A stretch of DNA of 64,000 bases from an uncultured Caldilineaceae bacterium. Lineage in GTDB: Bacteria > Chloroflexota > Anaerolineae > Caldilineales > Caldilineaceae. The notes beneath the pieces are model-generated. The model saw only the letters and a program-made list of their open reading frames with translations. It ran no database searches and was not told the DNA's origin. The stretch spans positions 2,378,722 through 2,442,721 of the forward strand of contig OY282381.1 of the NCBI GenBank assembly GCA_958295915.1, written 5' to 3'. Position numbers and translations under genes: made by a program. Below, in pieces: positions 18,152 to 27,097 of the stretch (within the stretch, counting starts at the first letter, position 1; each line of letters opens with the position of its first letter).

Positions 18152-18925
18152 TCACTGGACGTCTATCTTTGCAATCAGTTCTCCGCCAGGGTTGCGCAAG
18201 ACAGCAGTCGAGCCGGCTATCCAGGCCGACGAACTCCGCCCCCAGTAGCGATTGAGGCTGTTATCTTGTCCGGCGCCTGTATACAGACGGATACCGCTGC
18301 CGGGGAAGAGAGGGGCGCTGCCGAAGGTATAGCTCGGCCCGTCGTCTCGGCTGAGGGTCCATCCTTGCAGATTAACGGCTGCATCGCTGTCGTTCACCAC
18401 CTGCACCGATTCTGTGGCCAACTCCCCGGCATTTTCTATGCGCAGTTGTAAACCCTGCTGCGCGAGGCCGGCCGCGCTGTCTGCGGGCGCGCCTACGACG
18501 TTTTGAGAGGCAGGAATGACCAAGTGCTGGCCAACATAAACAAAGTCTGGATCGGTCAGATCATTGGCCTGCATCAGCGTGTCCAGGGTCAGGCTGAAAC
18601 GCGCGGCGATGGCTAACAGACTATCCCCGGACTCTACCACATAGATTTCCGTCTCGTCTGTGTCTGTCGGCGCGGCGATGGCGGTGGGAAGTGTCTGGGT
18701 CACCGTTGCCTGTTGCGCTGTCTCTACATCAGCCGCTGGCGGCGTTGCGATGGCGGCAGACCGCCCGTTGCCGGACAGAACCACCGCTGGTGGCGGTGTC
18801 AACTGCACGGCCAGATCCTCCGGACTGGGTCGGCGCTGCTCGGCTACCCAGACAACAGTCGCAGCGATCGTCAGGCTGACGAAGGCGTTGACGAGAACGA
18901 TAAAAATAAGAAGACGGCGATTCAT
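18152..18925 (-). CDS. LysM plus lamin-tail-domain (LTD) exported protein
   Basis: A 257-residue secreted or membrane-anchored protein. ATG 18925 is followed by a signal-anchor (RRLLIFIVLVNAFVSLTIAATVVWV), a Thr/Pro/Ala-rich linker, then a LysM domain (YVVESGDSLLAIAARFSLTLDTLMQANDL with FVYVGQHLVIP) for peptidoglycan or chitin-type glycan binding. The C-terminus has a lamin-tail-like beta-sandwich (VNDSDAAVNLQGWTLSRDDG, SSAWIAGSTAVLRNPGGELI). The upstream in-frame extension to 19069 has no signal and is disregarded. It sits 73 bases upstream of the asnS set on the same strand and diverges from secA. Confidence 0.88.
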   Translation of the reverse strand: MNRRLLIFIVLVNAFVSLTIAATVVWVAEQRRPSPEDLAVQLTPPPAVVLSGNGRSAAIATPPAADVETAQQATVTQTLPTAIAAPTDTDETEIYVVESGDSLLAIAARFSLTLDTLMQANDLTDPDFVYVGQHLVIPASQNVVGAPADSAAGLAQQGLQLRIENAGELATESVQVVNDSDAAVNLQGWTLSRDDGPSYTFGSAPLFPGSGIRLYTGAGQDNSLNRYWGRSSSAWIAGSTAVLRNPGGELIAKIDVQ

Positions 18926-19239
18926 TCTCACATGAGTAACTGCTCCCAAGCCTGAAGGCGTTGAGCTTCTATGCCGAAGCAAGAGACGCCAGGCCGCGTC
19001 GTTGCCGATCGTAGCTGCATTGTAGCATAGATCGCTGAATGTATATACTGCTATACTATTCTTTATCATAGGATACCGCTACATTGATAGAAAGCGGACC
19101 TGGAGCATGTACTGGCCTCGCCACATTGGCGGTTTTCCTACGCATGGTAGAATAAACACACTACGCAAATGTGTTTGCAGCGTGAATGGTTTGCGACGGA
19201 TGGCTGACCGCCTCCGTTTATCTGCCAGAGGGATACGAA
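18926..19239. other. Divergent intergenic region between the LysM protein and secA
   Basis: These 314 bases hold no convincing gene. An AT-rich stretch near 19020-19075 (GTATATACTGCTATACTATTC) could hold the leftward promoter for the LysM gene, and a rightward promoter candidate lies at 19126-19153. No repeat family member is seen. Confidence 0.5.
19126..19153 (+). promoter_or_regulatory. Candidate secA promoter
   Basis: TTGGCG (19126-19131), a 16-base spacer and TAGAAT (19148-19153), about 85 bases before the secA ATG. The -10 is good and the -35 is only partly conserved. Confidence 0.4.
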
Positions 19240-22176
19240 ATGCTTAAAAAATTTCTAACCAAAATCGTCGGTGATCCCAACGAGAAGGAGCTGAAGCGGC
19301 TGCAGCCATTGGTTGAGGAGATCGACGGGCTGGAAGAACACTTCGCACGGATGGACAACGACAAATTCAAAGAGATGACGCAGCAGTTCCGCCAGCGGAT
19401 CAGTGACGAAACCACCGACCTGCGGGATGCTCTGGCTGCCACCGAAAGCGAGTACGCGGCGGTCGCGGGTACGGATGAGCAACGTTTTGCCCGCATCGAA
19501 GTGGAACGAATTCGCAAAGAACTGCTGGACAAGGAGCAGGAGATTCTCGATGGGATGATGCCGGAGGCCTTCGCCGTGGTGCGCGAAGTGGCCAAACGCG
19601 CCATTGGTCTACGGCACTATGACGTGCAGTTGATCGGTGGAGGCGTGCTCCATTCAGGCAAGATCGCCGAGATGAAAACCGGTGAAGGCAAGACACTCGT
19701 GGCAACACTACCGCTATATCTGAACGCATTGGCCGGGCGGGGCGCCCATCTTGTCACGCCGAATGATTACCTGTCCAAAGTCGGTTTGCAGTTGATGGGG
19801 CCGGTGTATCATCTGCTGGGGCTTTCGGCGGCAGTCATTCAGAACAGTGCGGGCAATCCGGATAGAGGCAGCTTCTTGTACGATCCCGAGTTCCCCGCGG
19901 AGGATGATCGCTTTCAGAACCTGCAGCCCATCACCCGGCAGCAGGCGTATCAGGCGGATATTACATACGGCACCAACAATGAGTTCGGTTTCGATTATCT
20001 GCGCGACAACATGGTGCTGAACAAAGAACGACAGGCCCAACGGGAGCTCCACTATGCGATCGTCGATGAGGTGGATAACATTCTGATCGACGAAGCCCGC
20101 ACGCCGCTGATCATCTCCGGCGAGGCGCAAGAGAGCAGCAGTTATTACGGCCAGTTCGCCCAACTGATACGCGGCCTGCGGGAAGGGACAGACTACGAGG
20201 TCAATGAAAAGGAAAAGGTAGCCACCCTCACAGAAGGGGGCATCGCCGCCGTGGAGAAGAAACTGGGGCTGGAAAACCTGTACGATCCGGCCAATTTCGA
20301 GATGCTCCCTTATCTGGACAATGCCCTGCGGGGCCATGCCCTCTATCACCGCGACAAAGACTACATCATCCGTAACCACGAAGTGATCATAGTGGACGAA
20401 TTCACCGGGCGGCTGATGGAGGGCCGCCGCTACGGTGAGGGCCTGCATCAGGCGATCGAGGCAAAGGAGGGCGTGCGGGTCAAAAAGGAATCCATGACCC
20501 TGGCAACCATTACCTTCCAGAACTTCTTCCGCATGTACAATAAACTGGCCGGCATGACCGGTACGGCCAAGACAGAAGAAGAAGAGTTCCAGAGTATCTA
20601 CAATCTCGATGTCGTGGCGATCCCGACCCACTTACCCACGATCCGGCAAGATCATGCGGATGTGATATATAAGAGTCAATCAGCCAAATTTGAGGCGGTG
20701 ATCGATGAGATCATCACCGCTCATGAAAAGGGCCAGCCGGTGCTGGTGGGTACGGTTGCTATCGAGACCAGTGAACTGGTCAGCCGCATACTCAGACGTC
20801 GCGGCATTCCCCATGAAGTTCTCAACGCCAAGAACCACGAACGCGAGGCGACGATCATTGCGCAGGCGGGGCGGCCCGGCGCAGTCACGATCGCTACAAA
20901 TATGGCTGGCCGCGGGGTCGATATCTTGCTGGGAGGGAACTATGAAGGCCTCGCCAGGGATCAGCTACGCAAAGATGGCGCCGATCTGACGACCATTCCA
21001 CAGTTAGCGTGGAACCACTGCTTGGAACTGCTGAAAAGCGGCCAAGACCCCAGCGCGACCTATAACACCCGCTGGGCTGCTGTCTTAAAGGAAAAGTGGG
21101 ACGAAACCAGAAAAAACCAGGGAAGGGTGAAGGCTATTGGAGGCCTGCATGTGATTGGCACAGAACGCCACGAGGCACGGCGAATCGATAACCAATTACG
21201 CGGCCGCTCCGGACGTTTGGGAGATCCGGGCGTCAGTCGCTTCTTCCTGAGTCTGGAGGACGATCTGGTACGGCGTTTCGGCGGCGACCGGGTGACAGGC
21301 ATTATGGACCGGCTGGGCCTGGAAGACGAGCAGCCAATCGAACACAACATGATCAGCAAGGCGATCGAAAACGCGCAGACCCGGGTGGAAGGCCACAACT
21401 TCGACATTCGCAAGCACGTCCTGAAATATGATGAAGTGGTCAATGAACAGAGGGAGACGATCTACATGCAGAGACGGCGGCTGCTGTACGAACCGTCATT
21501 GAAATCTGCGATTCAGGATATGATCGCCGGCGAGATCGAAGCGGTTGTGCAACAGCACACGGCCAATACCTTTGAAGAAGAATGGAATTTGGAAGAATTG
21601 CTCTTGGCCCTGCGCACGGTTTTCCCATTCCCACAGAACTTTGATCCGACACAGTGGCAAGATCTAAGCGCTGCAGAGATCACAGACCAGGCGATCGATA
21701 TCGCGCATCGGATCTATGATCAGAAAGAGCGGGAGATCGACGTCGATATGCTGCGGGATGCCGAACATCAGATTATGCTGCACGCGGTGGATCACCGCTG
21801 GGTACGCCATTTGACAGATCTGGACAGACTGCGGGAAGGCATTGGCCTGCAGGCGATAGCACAGGTAGACCCACTCGTCGCCTACAAACGGGAGGCCTTT
21901 GCCATGTATCAAGAGCTGATGAACGACATCCGCTCCGATATTGTGAGCTCAATTATGTCCCTGCAAGTGCAGAAGGCGCCGACGCTGCCGACACCAATCG
22001 CCCGTAACATTCAAACAAATCGTCAGGACATATCCCAACCGAAAACGGTTCGCAATACCAACAACCGCCCCAAACGCAATGATCCCTGCTGGTGCGGAAG
22101 CGGAAGGAAGTATAAACACTGCCACATGAAAGCCGATTCGCAACAGGACAGCGTATCGCTGCGCGAGGTCGCTTGA
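19240..22176 (+). CDS. secA: Preprotein translocase ATPase SecA
   Basis: SecA drives export of unfolded preproteins through SecYEG at the inner face of the membrane. The 978-residue product has the Walker A motif MKTGEGKT at residues 145-152, the DEAD-box-like VDEVDNILIDEARTPL, the preprotein cross-linking domain, TNMAGRGVDILLGG of the second motor domain, HVIGTERHEARRIDNQLRGR, and the C-terminal zinc-binding tail NDPCWCGSGRKYKHCH. ATG 19240 gives the normal MLKKFLTKIVGDPNEKEL start. It is longer than E. coli SecA because of an insert after the nucleotide-binding fold (the GNPDRGSFLYDPEFPAEDDRF region), as seen in some phyla. Confidence 0.98.
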   Translation: MLKKFLTKIVGDPNEKELKRLQPLVEEIDGLEEHFARMDNDKFKEMTQQFRQRISDETTDLRDALAATESEYAAVAGTDEQRFARIEVERIRKELLDKEQEILDGMMPEAFAVVREVAKRAIGLRHYDVQLIGGGVLHSGKIAEMKTGEGKTLVATLPLYLNALAGRGAHLVTPNDYLSKVGLQLMGPVYHLLGLSAAVIQNSAGNPDRGSFLYDPEFPAEDDRFQNLQPITRQQAYQADITYGTNNEFGFDYLRDNMVLNKERQAQRELHYAIVDEVDNILIDEARTPLIISGEAQESSSYYGQFAQLIRGLREGTDYEVNEKEKVATLTEGGIAAVEKKLGLENLYDPANFEMLPYLDNALRGHALYHRDKDYIIRNHEVIIVDEFTGRLMEGRRYGEGLHQAIEAKEGVRVKKESMTLATITFQNFFRMYNKLAGMTGTAKTEEEEFQSIYNLDVVAIPTHLPTIRQDHADVIYKSQSAKFEAVIDEIITAHEKGQPVLVGTVAIETSELVSRILRRRGIPHEVLNAKNHEREATIIAQAGRPGAVTIATNMAGRGVDILLGGNYEGLARDQLRKDGADLTTIPQLAWNHCLELLKSGQDPSATYNTRWAAVLKEKWDETRKNQGRVKAIGGLHVIGTERHEARRIDNQLRGRSGRLGDPGVSRFFLSLEDDLVRRFGGDRVTGIMDRLGLEDEQPIEHNMISKAIENAQTRVEGHNFDIRKHVLKYDEVVNEQRETIYMQRRRLLYEPSLKSAIQDMIAGEIEAVVQQHTANTFEEEWNLEELLLALRTVFPFPQNFDPTQWQDLSAAEITDQAIDIAHRIYDQKEREIDVDMLRDAEHQIMLHAVDHRWVRHLTDLDRLREGIGLQAIAQVDPLVAYKREAFAMYQELMNDIRSDIVSSIMSLQVQKAPTLPTPIARNIQTNRQDISQPKTVRNTNNRPKRNDPCWCGSGRKYKHCHMKADSQQDSVSLREVA

Positions 22177-22268
22177 ACTGGAGGCGCTACGCTACTCTGC
22201 TCGGCACTGTCATCAAGTACAGCCATGCGCGGGGAAAATCCGTGCGCGGGTTCGGCGCCGCGGCGGAG

Positions 22269-24533
22269 CTACGGACTTGCCACCTGTATCAGCGCCGCGC
22301 GGCGTCGCCAGACAACGGTCTGGTTCAAGAGCTGCTCTCTGATCCAGCTTTCGATATGTCTGATCTCAGCGGGTCGCATCCGCTCCGCCAATCGCTCTCC
22401 ATAGGATTTGCGTTTTCCAAGTGACGGGCCAAACCAGCGCCGGATCACGGCCTCGGTAATACGCACATCCATATCTGTATCGATTCGTTCCATGGAAACC
22501 CGACCGGCTCGTGTTTCCTCTGGAAAGGCAGCAAAAAGGGCCGTTTCCAACGTGTCGTCGTCCCAGTTGACCAGAGGATCTGTAGTGTCGGTATAGATCG
22601 CCTCTTCAGCCGCAATCAGTCTCTCGGTTAGTTGCGGTTGGAGCAAAGAAAGATCGCCCAAGGCGTAGATTCTCTGGGTATATTGGGGCGCCGTCTCCGC
22701 CAGGGCAAGCCAACCGTCTCGGGCCAGGTAGTCGCGCAAATACGCCAGAGCAGCCTGTTTCTCCACAGAGCCAAGCAACGCATTGCGTCCGACAATTGCA
22801 TCAAAGCGAAGGGCTTCGGCATCAACCAGTCGCGCCAGATCCGCAATCGATCCATGCAGCACAACGGGGCGCTCAACTTCATTCAGGTTTTGCGCCTGCT
22901 CCTGCAAGGCACGGTGATCAGCCTCGTTGAACGCCAACGCGTGGACACCTCCTTCGGGCGTCCGCCGCAACGCTTCCCAGGTCAGCAGCCCGGCCCCGGC
23001 GTTGACATCCAGCAGAACACTGTGCCGCTCGAGTGGGCCGCCGGCCAATAAACGGTTCCGCAACGCGCCGATCGCGTCACCGGATTGGGCAATCGTCCGT
23101 TGGAGCCAGCGCTCCCTGGCGGACTCTTCCGGTGAAAAGGTCAGGATTTCTGGCGGCGCGCCAACGCCTTCCAGCATGGCAGCCAACTGAGCCTCGCGAC
23201 GCCGTGTGACGGCCGTGCGGATCTTGGCTTCATATCCCTGATCCGTCGGCTCGTAGAACATCTTGCCCTGGAGCGCACTGGGCAGATACTGTTGCGCCAC
23301 CCAATGGTCCCGATAGGCGTGGGGATAAAGATAGCCGGCGCCGTGCCCGAATCCTTCACTGTCCCGGTTGGCGTCTCGCAGATGACTGGGCACGTCGGAG
23401 GCCGGTTCATCCTGAACGGCTTGGAGCGCGTCGAAAAATGCCATGACCGAATTTGATTTTTCTGCCGTCGCCAAATAGATCGCCGCCTGGGCCAGTGGAA
23501 AGTTGCCTTCCGGCAGACCGATGCGATCAAAGGCATCTGCGCAGGCATTGACCACCTGAAGAGCCTGCGGGTCGGCCATACCCACATCTTCGCTGGCCAG
23601 GATCAGCATGCGACGAAAGATAAAACGCGGGTCTTCGCCAGCGTAGATCATTTTCGCCAGCCAATACAACGCCGCGTCCGGGTCGCTGCCGCGCAAGCTC
23701 TTAATGAACGCGCTGATCGTATCGAAGTGATAGTCGCCCTCTTTGTCATACAGCACGGCACGGCGTTGAATCGACTCTTCGGCGATGGCGAGTGTGATGC
23801 GCAGGTTACCAGATCGATCGGCTGCGGTGGTCTCCACGGCCAGTTCCAGCGCGTTGAGCACGGCGCGCGCGTCGCCATTGGCGATTGCGATCAGATGATC
23901 TGCGGCATCGGCTTCGATTTCTACGTTCCGATCGCCGTAGCCACGCACGGGGGCGCTGATGGCAGCCTGCATGATCTGGCGCAGATGCGTCTCTGTCAGG
24001 GGCTTTAACTGAAAGAGACGGCTGCGGCTCACGAGGGCCTTGTTGACTTCAAAATAGGGGTTTTCGGTCGTGGCTCCTATGAAAGTGACCGTGCCGTTTT
24101 CCACCCAAGGCAAGAGCGCGTCCTGCTGGGCTTTATTGAAGCGATGCACCTCATCAACAAAAAGAATCGTACTTTGGTCGTGAAGCGCCCACCGTTCCTG
24201 GGCGTCGGCCACTGTTTCGCGAATGTTTTTGACGCCGGCCAATACAGCGTTCAGCGCGGTGAAATGGGCGGCAGTCGTGTTGGCAATCACTTGGGCCAGG
24301 GTTGTCTTACCGGTCCCGGGCGGCCCATAAAAGATCAGGCTGCTCAGCTGGTCCGCCTGAATGGCCCGTCGCAGGAGTCGGCCCGGGCCGACAATCTCTT
24401 CCTGACCGACAAAGTCGTCAAGGGCGCGAGGGCGCATGCGCGCGGCCAGCGGCGCGTTGGCATCGATCCGTTCATTGCGGGCCAGCTCGAACAGATCCGC
24501 CGTTGGTTTGCGGCCTCTTGTATAGCTTACCAC
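22269..24533 (-). CDS. rarA: RarA/MgsA-type AAA+ ATPase fused to a methyltransferase-like domain
   Basis: The N-terminal 440 residues are a replication-associated recombination ATPase of the RarA/MgsA/WRNIP1 type, which acts at stalled forks. It has Walker [10 protein letters not shown] at 70-78, Walker B with DEVH at 127-130, the sensor [18 protein letters not shown], and the MgsA C-terminal region ([43 protein letters not shown]). From about residue 505 to 620 a second domain has Rossmann/methyltransferase-like segments ([44 protein letters not shown]). The start is GTG 24533. I recall similar long RarA fusions from cyanobacteria. The function of the extra domain is unknown. The gene borders the origin-like region. 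Confidence 0.88.
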   Translation of the reverse strand: MVSYTRGRKPTADLFELARNERIDANAPLAARMRPRALDDFVGQEEIVGPGRLLRRAIQADQLSSLIFYGPPGTGKTTLAQVIANTTAAHFTALNAVLAGVKNIRETVADAQERWALHDQSTILFVDEVHRFNKAQQDALLPWVENGTVTFIGATTENPYFEVNKALVSRSRLFQLKPLTETHLRQIMQAAISAPVRGYGDRNVEIEADAADHLIAIANGDARAVLNALELAVETTAADRSGNLRITLAIAEESIQRRAVLYDKEGDYHFDTISAFIKSLRGSDPDAALYWLAKMIYAGEDPRFIFRRMLILASEDVGMADPQALQVVNACADAFDRIGLPEGNFPLAQAAIYLATAEKSNSVMAFFDALQAVQDEPASDVPSHLRDANRDSEGFGHGAGYLYPHAYRDHWVAQQYLPSALQGKMFYEPTDQGYEAKIRTAVTRRREAQLAAMLEGVGAPPEILTFSPEESARERWLQRTIAQSGDAIGALRNRLLAGGPLERHSVLLDVNAGAGLLTWEALRRTPEGGVHALAFNEADHRALQEQAQNLNEVERPVVLHGSIADLARLVDAEALRFDAIVGRNALLGSVEKQAALAYLRDYLARDGWLALAETAPQYTQRIYALGDLSLLQPQLTERLIAAEEAIYTDTTDPLVNWDDDTLETALFAAFPEETRAGRVSMERIDTDMDVRITEAVIRRWFGPSLGKRKSYGERLAERMRPAEIRHIESWIREQLLNQTVVWRRRAALIQVASP

Positions 24534-25027
24534 GACAAAATCCTATCTATTTGGATCACTCGTGCGCGCTCCCTTTTTCTGTTTGAAATCGTTTTCAAAA
24601 CGGAAATAGGAAGCCTTTATTGAACAATACATGGGGATAACTCGCCAAATAACTGGGGATAACTCGTATAATTGGGGATAAAAATGGGGATAACTCGTGA
24701 AAAAAGTGGATAATAAGTTATCCCCATTCTCCCCGAGTTATCCCCAGCTGGGGATAAGTTAGGGAGAATTACTATATCTTGTGTCGAACATATATTCGAC
24801 ACAATTAGTTATCCCAGGTTATCCCTTTTTATCCCCATTTTTATCCCCATACCAACATGCTGCTTTTGAGCTCTTTACCACTACATACACGCATAAAATT
24901 TTATCACACTGCCACATATAGTACCCCTTTTTTACTTATCCCCTTATCCCCAGCCCCTACTAAGACATACTACAATAGAAAATAAAATATGAACGAGAAA
25001 GATCTCTATAAGGACAAAGAGAGAAGC
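24534..25027. other. AT-rich intergenic region with origin-like box cluster
   Basis: No gene is visible in these 494 bases. Apart from the box cluster (24632-24952) it contains a 7-bp-arm inverted repeat (TTTGAAA, TCGT, TTTCAAA at 24582-24599), an 8-bp-arm inverted repeat (GTGTCGAA, CATATA, TTCGACAC at 24781-24802) and a strongly AT-rich right part with runs such as TAAAATTTTATCACA (24895-24909). Confidence 0.7.
24632..24952. other. Cluster of TTATCCCCA boxes, candidate oriC
   Basis: Ten exact copies of TTATCCCCA occur in 321 bases. Five are on the minus strand as TGGGGATAA (starts at 24632, 24654, 24673, 24685, 24749) and five on the plus strand (24718, 24738, 24829, 24841, 24944). At least four near copies (24706, 24809, 24819, 24936) add to these. 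Copies at 24632, 24654 and 24685 share the longer TGGGGATAACTCG, and CGAGTTATCCCCA appears inverted at 24734-24746. Two copies form a perfect 20-bp palindrome at 24738-24757. The box differs by one base from the DnaA consensus TTATCCACA; the copy at 24706 (TTATCCACT on the minus strand) is closer. Left-side boxes point one way and right-side boxes the other, next to AT-rich DNA, as in replication origins. dnaA and dnaN are not in the window, so this remains a candidate. Confidence 0.55.
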
Positions 25028-25564
25028 TCAACCGGAATCAAGAATCATGGCGTTCGGTGGGAGATGGGGCAATGGATTTGAATAACCGCCCCATCCGTCT
25101 GCCATTACATAGGGCGCAATACGCATGCCAAAATGAAAATGCAGATCCGCTTCTTCTCTGCGGCTGAAATAACCAAGCAGTTCACCTCGTTCCACACACT
25201 GACCCGCGTCCACGACAAATCCCTGAAAGCGAGTGTACAGGGATTCACCCCAAGAGTGGGAGACGCGAATAAAATGACCATACCGTTCTAGGTCATTGCC
25301 GATCGTCGTGACGATGCCGCGATCCGCGGCGATAATTTTTCCGTTGGGGTTCATTTCAAAGTCGAGTCCATCGTGACCAAGCAGTACCTTCATACCGAAG
25401 GCAAACCGACGATAATATTCTGGGCGGTCGCCCCAATACTGCACTACACGCCGACGGCCTTCAAATGGCGCTGTCAGATAGATTCCTTCCGGTTCGTAGA
25501 ATCCGTTTGCGATCGATTTACTTACAAAATCAAAAGACATCTGCAGAGAGTCGGTGCGATTCAC
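25028..25564 (-). CDS. M23 (LytM)-like peptidase-fold protein
   Basis: A 178-residue protein resembling the M23 zinc peptidase fold. The segment GHDGLDFEMNPNGKIIAADRGIVTTIGNDL corresponds to the H-x3-D part, and ADLHFHFGMRIAPY to the HxH part. The fit of metal ligands (His and Asp in GHDGLDF, His in HFHFG) is good enough to suggest a possible active site. No signal peptide or membrane segment is visible, so export is unclear and a non-enzymatic carbohydrate-binding role cannot be excluded. It reads leftward from the divergent space shared with the FmdB-like gene; its stop lies beside the origin-like region. Confidence 0.75.
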   Translation of the reverse strand: MNRTDSLQMSFDFVSKSIANGFYEPEGIYLTAPFEGRRRVVQYWGDRPEYYRRFAFGMKVLLGHDGLDFEMNPNGKIIAADRGIVTTIGNDLERYGHFIRVSHSWGESLYTRFQGFVVDAGQCVERGELLGYFSRREEADLHFHFGMRIAPYVMADGWGGYSNPLPHLPPNAMILDSG

Positions 25565-25721
25565 TGTTCAGATTCGACAACAGTTTCGCAAAAAGGTATA
25601 CTTAACTTTGTGCATTTTTTGAGAGTGCCGGACACATTGCAGCCGATCAAGAGGGATTTTTCAGTAGTATAGTGGTGTCCGCAAATTTGGCAAAGAGAAT
25701 TCACAAGGATGAGCGTGTTTT

Positions 25722-26057
25722 ATGCCTATTTATGAACTCGCCTGTAAAGATTGCGGTAGTCGATACGAACGCATCGTATCATTTTCCAGTGCAAATTTCC
25801 CCGCCTGCCCGATCTGCGGCTCGGTAGAGGTCACCCGGCTTCTGAGTAAACCGGCGATTCACTTCAAAGGCAGTGGTTGGTATATCACCGACAGCAAAGA
25901 TGACGATGCAAAAAAGAAGGCCGCTGCGCAGAAAACCGACAGCAATGGCTCTGTATCGGACACATCCACAGAGAGTGAAGCCAAGAGTGAAGCCAAGAGT
26001 GAAACAAAGAGTGAAACCAAAGCGGAAGCGAAGAGCGAAGCAAAAGAACAAGAGTAG
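25722..26057 (+). CDS. FmdB-family zinc-ribbon protein
   Basis: A 111-residue protein with the FmdB-type regulatory-protein zinc ribbon: MPIYELACKDCGSRYERIVSF with the first CxxC, and PACPICGSVEVTRLLSKPAIHFKGSGWYITD with the second. FmdB-like proteins are proposed regulators of amidase or formamidase genes, but the role of most is unknown. The last third is a low-complexity tail of KSEAKSET-type repeats, rich in Lys, Ser and Glu, likely disordered. An AAGGA sequence lies 12 bases before the ATG. Confidence 0.9.
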   Translation: MPIYELACKDCGSRYERIVSFSSANFPACPICGSVEVTRLLSKPAIHFKGSGWYITDSKDDDAKKKAAAQKTDSNGSVSDTSTESEAKSEAKSETKSETKAEAKSEAKEQE

Positions 26058-26180
26058 CTGTAGGCGTCGCTGTGAATCCGGAATGATCTCTCATTCGCCA
26101 ACACCCTTGCTGAAAATGTAAGATTTTTTGCATTGTAGGAGAAGTTGCAAACGTACTACGGGGCAGTGATGGGCTGAATT

Positions 26181-26942
26181 TCAGGGAACCGCTTCCAGCT
26201 TATCCGCCAAAAGGGAAGCGAGAAACGTGCGTTCTTTGTCCGCATCGAAACGTATTCTGATCCGCTTTTCCGATCCCTCTCCGGTCACTTCTGTAATCAT
26301 ACCGTTACCGAAATGCGTGTGGATAACTCGCTGTCCGCGGGCCAGTTGCGCTAATTCGCGTTGTTGCGCTGCGGTCGGTTTCTGCGTTTGGGCTGTGGCC
26401 GCCTGTTGCGACTCCGTTGCGATATTGGCTTCTCGATCCCGCCAGGCTTCCGCCAGGGTTGCGATCATCTGATTCGGATTTCTGGAAAGGGAGATGCGCA
26501 GTTGATTGGCGCTTTGCATTGCCGCGGCCAGAGCGTCCATGGACGCGCTTTTCTCTGGAGTCGTGCGGCCATCTTGGGCTGTCAGGCGGCTGATTCTGCT
26601 CAATACTCGCAACAGACGACCCATCTGCTTGGTTGGCTCATCAGACGGGTCGATTACAATCAGTTGAATACCATTGAGCCGGCACAATTCATCTCGTATC
26701 TGGTCACGCCGCTCTTCCTCCAGCAGTTCCCAATCGCTACGTCGGCGCTGCCCTTTGGCCGTCAAACCCGTGAAACGCACGGCTATGCCGATGGACAGGG
26801 ACAGGTAGTCCAACTTCAAACGTCGACGGGTAGCCGGGTTGATCAACCATTCCGGACTGATATTGGACTGCGCGGCGGGGTCATTGAATACCCGAGCGAA
26901 GATTTCTCGCCAGGCGTTCATAGATAGATACGCGGAGGACAT
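26181..26942 (-). CDS. Conserved-looking protein of unknown function, helicase-tail-like C-terminus
   Basis: I do not recognise the 253-residue protein as a whole. Its C-terminal 50 residues (RVIHTHFGNGMITEVTGEGSEKRIRIRFD) resemble the Tudor-like tail of UvrD/PcrA helicases, which binds RNA polymerase. The middle is Gln/Ala-rich and helical. No helicase motif is present. ATG 26942 or ATG 26921 is the likely start. The longer frame to 27041 adds residues encoded by a dispersed GGCGCCCACAAGG-type repeat. A link to transcription is only inferred from the tail. Confidence 0.65.
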   Translation of the reverse strand: MSSAYLSMNAWREIFARVFNDPAAQSNISPEWLINPATRRRLKLDYLSLSIGIAVRFTGLTAKGQRRRSDWELLEEERRDQIRDELCRLNGIQLIVIDPSDEPTKQMGRLLRVLSRISRLTAQDGRTTPEKSASMDALAAAMQSANQLRISLSRNPNQMIATLAEAWRDREANIATESQQAATAQTQKPTAAQQRELAQLARGQRVIHTHFGNGMITEVTGEGSEKRIRIRFDADKERTFLASLLADKLEAVP

Positions 26943-26965
26943 AAAATGTCTGCCTTTTCCTTTAA

Positions 26966-27002
26966 GGGCGCCCACAAGGTGAGGGTGAACGCCCCACAGG
27001 TA
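26966..27002. repeat. Family G repeat (GGCGCCCACAAGG type)
   Basis: The segment GGGCGCCCACAAGGTGAG and the following AACGCCCCACAGG resemble the repeat inside murJ at 28.55 kb and the GGCGCCCACCTG near 28.85 kb. It lies in the 5' region of the leftward unknown gene. Confidence 0.4.
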
Positions 27003-27097
27003 TTCGCACATGGCGTAAAGCCGAATAGCCCCTACAGGCAAAGAGAAGCTAGCATATTGTACAGATTCCGTTTCGGCAGGGCAAAAAACGCGCCGCT

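Noticed and set aside
19714..20631. 305-codon minus-strand ORF inside secA
   Set aside because: secA is certain on the plus strand; the opposite frame has no family signature.
24632..24952. TTATCCCCA boxes as CRISPR repeats or a plasmid iteron array
   Set aside because: The units are 9 bases, irregularly spaced and on both strands. No rep gene is adjacent, so an origin-type box cluster fits better.
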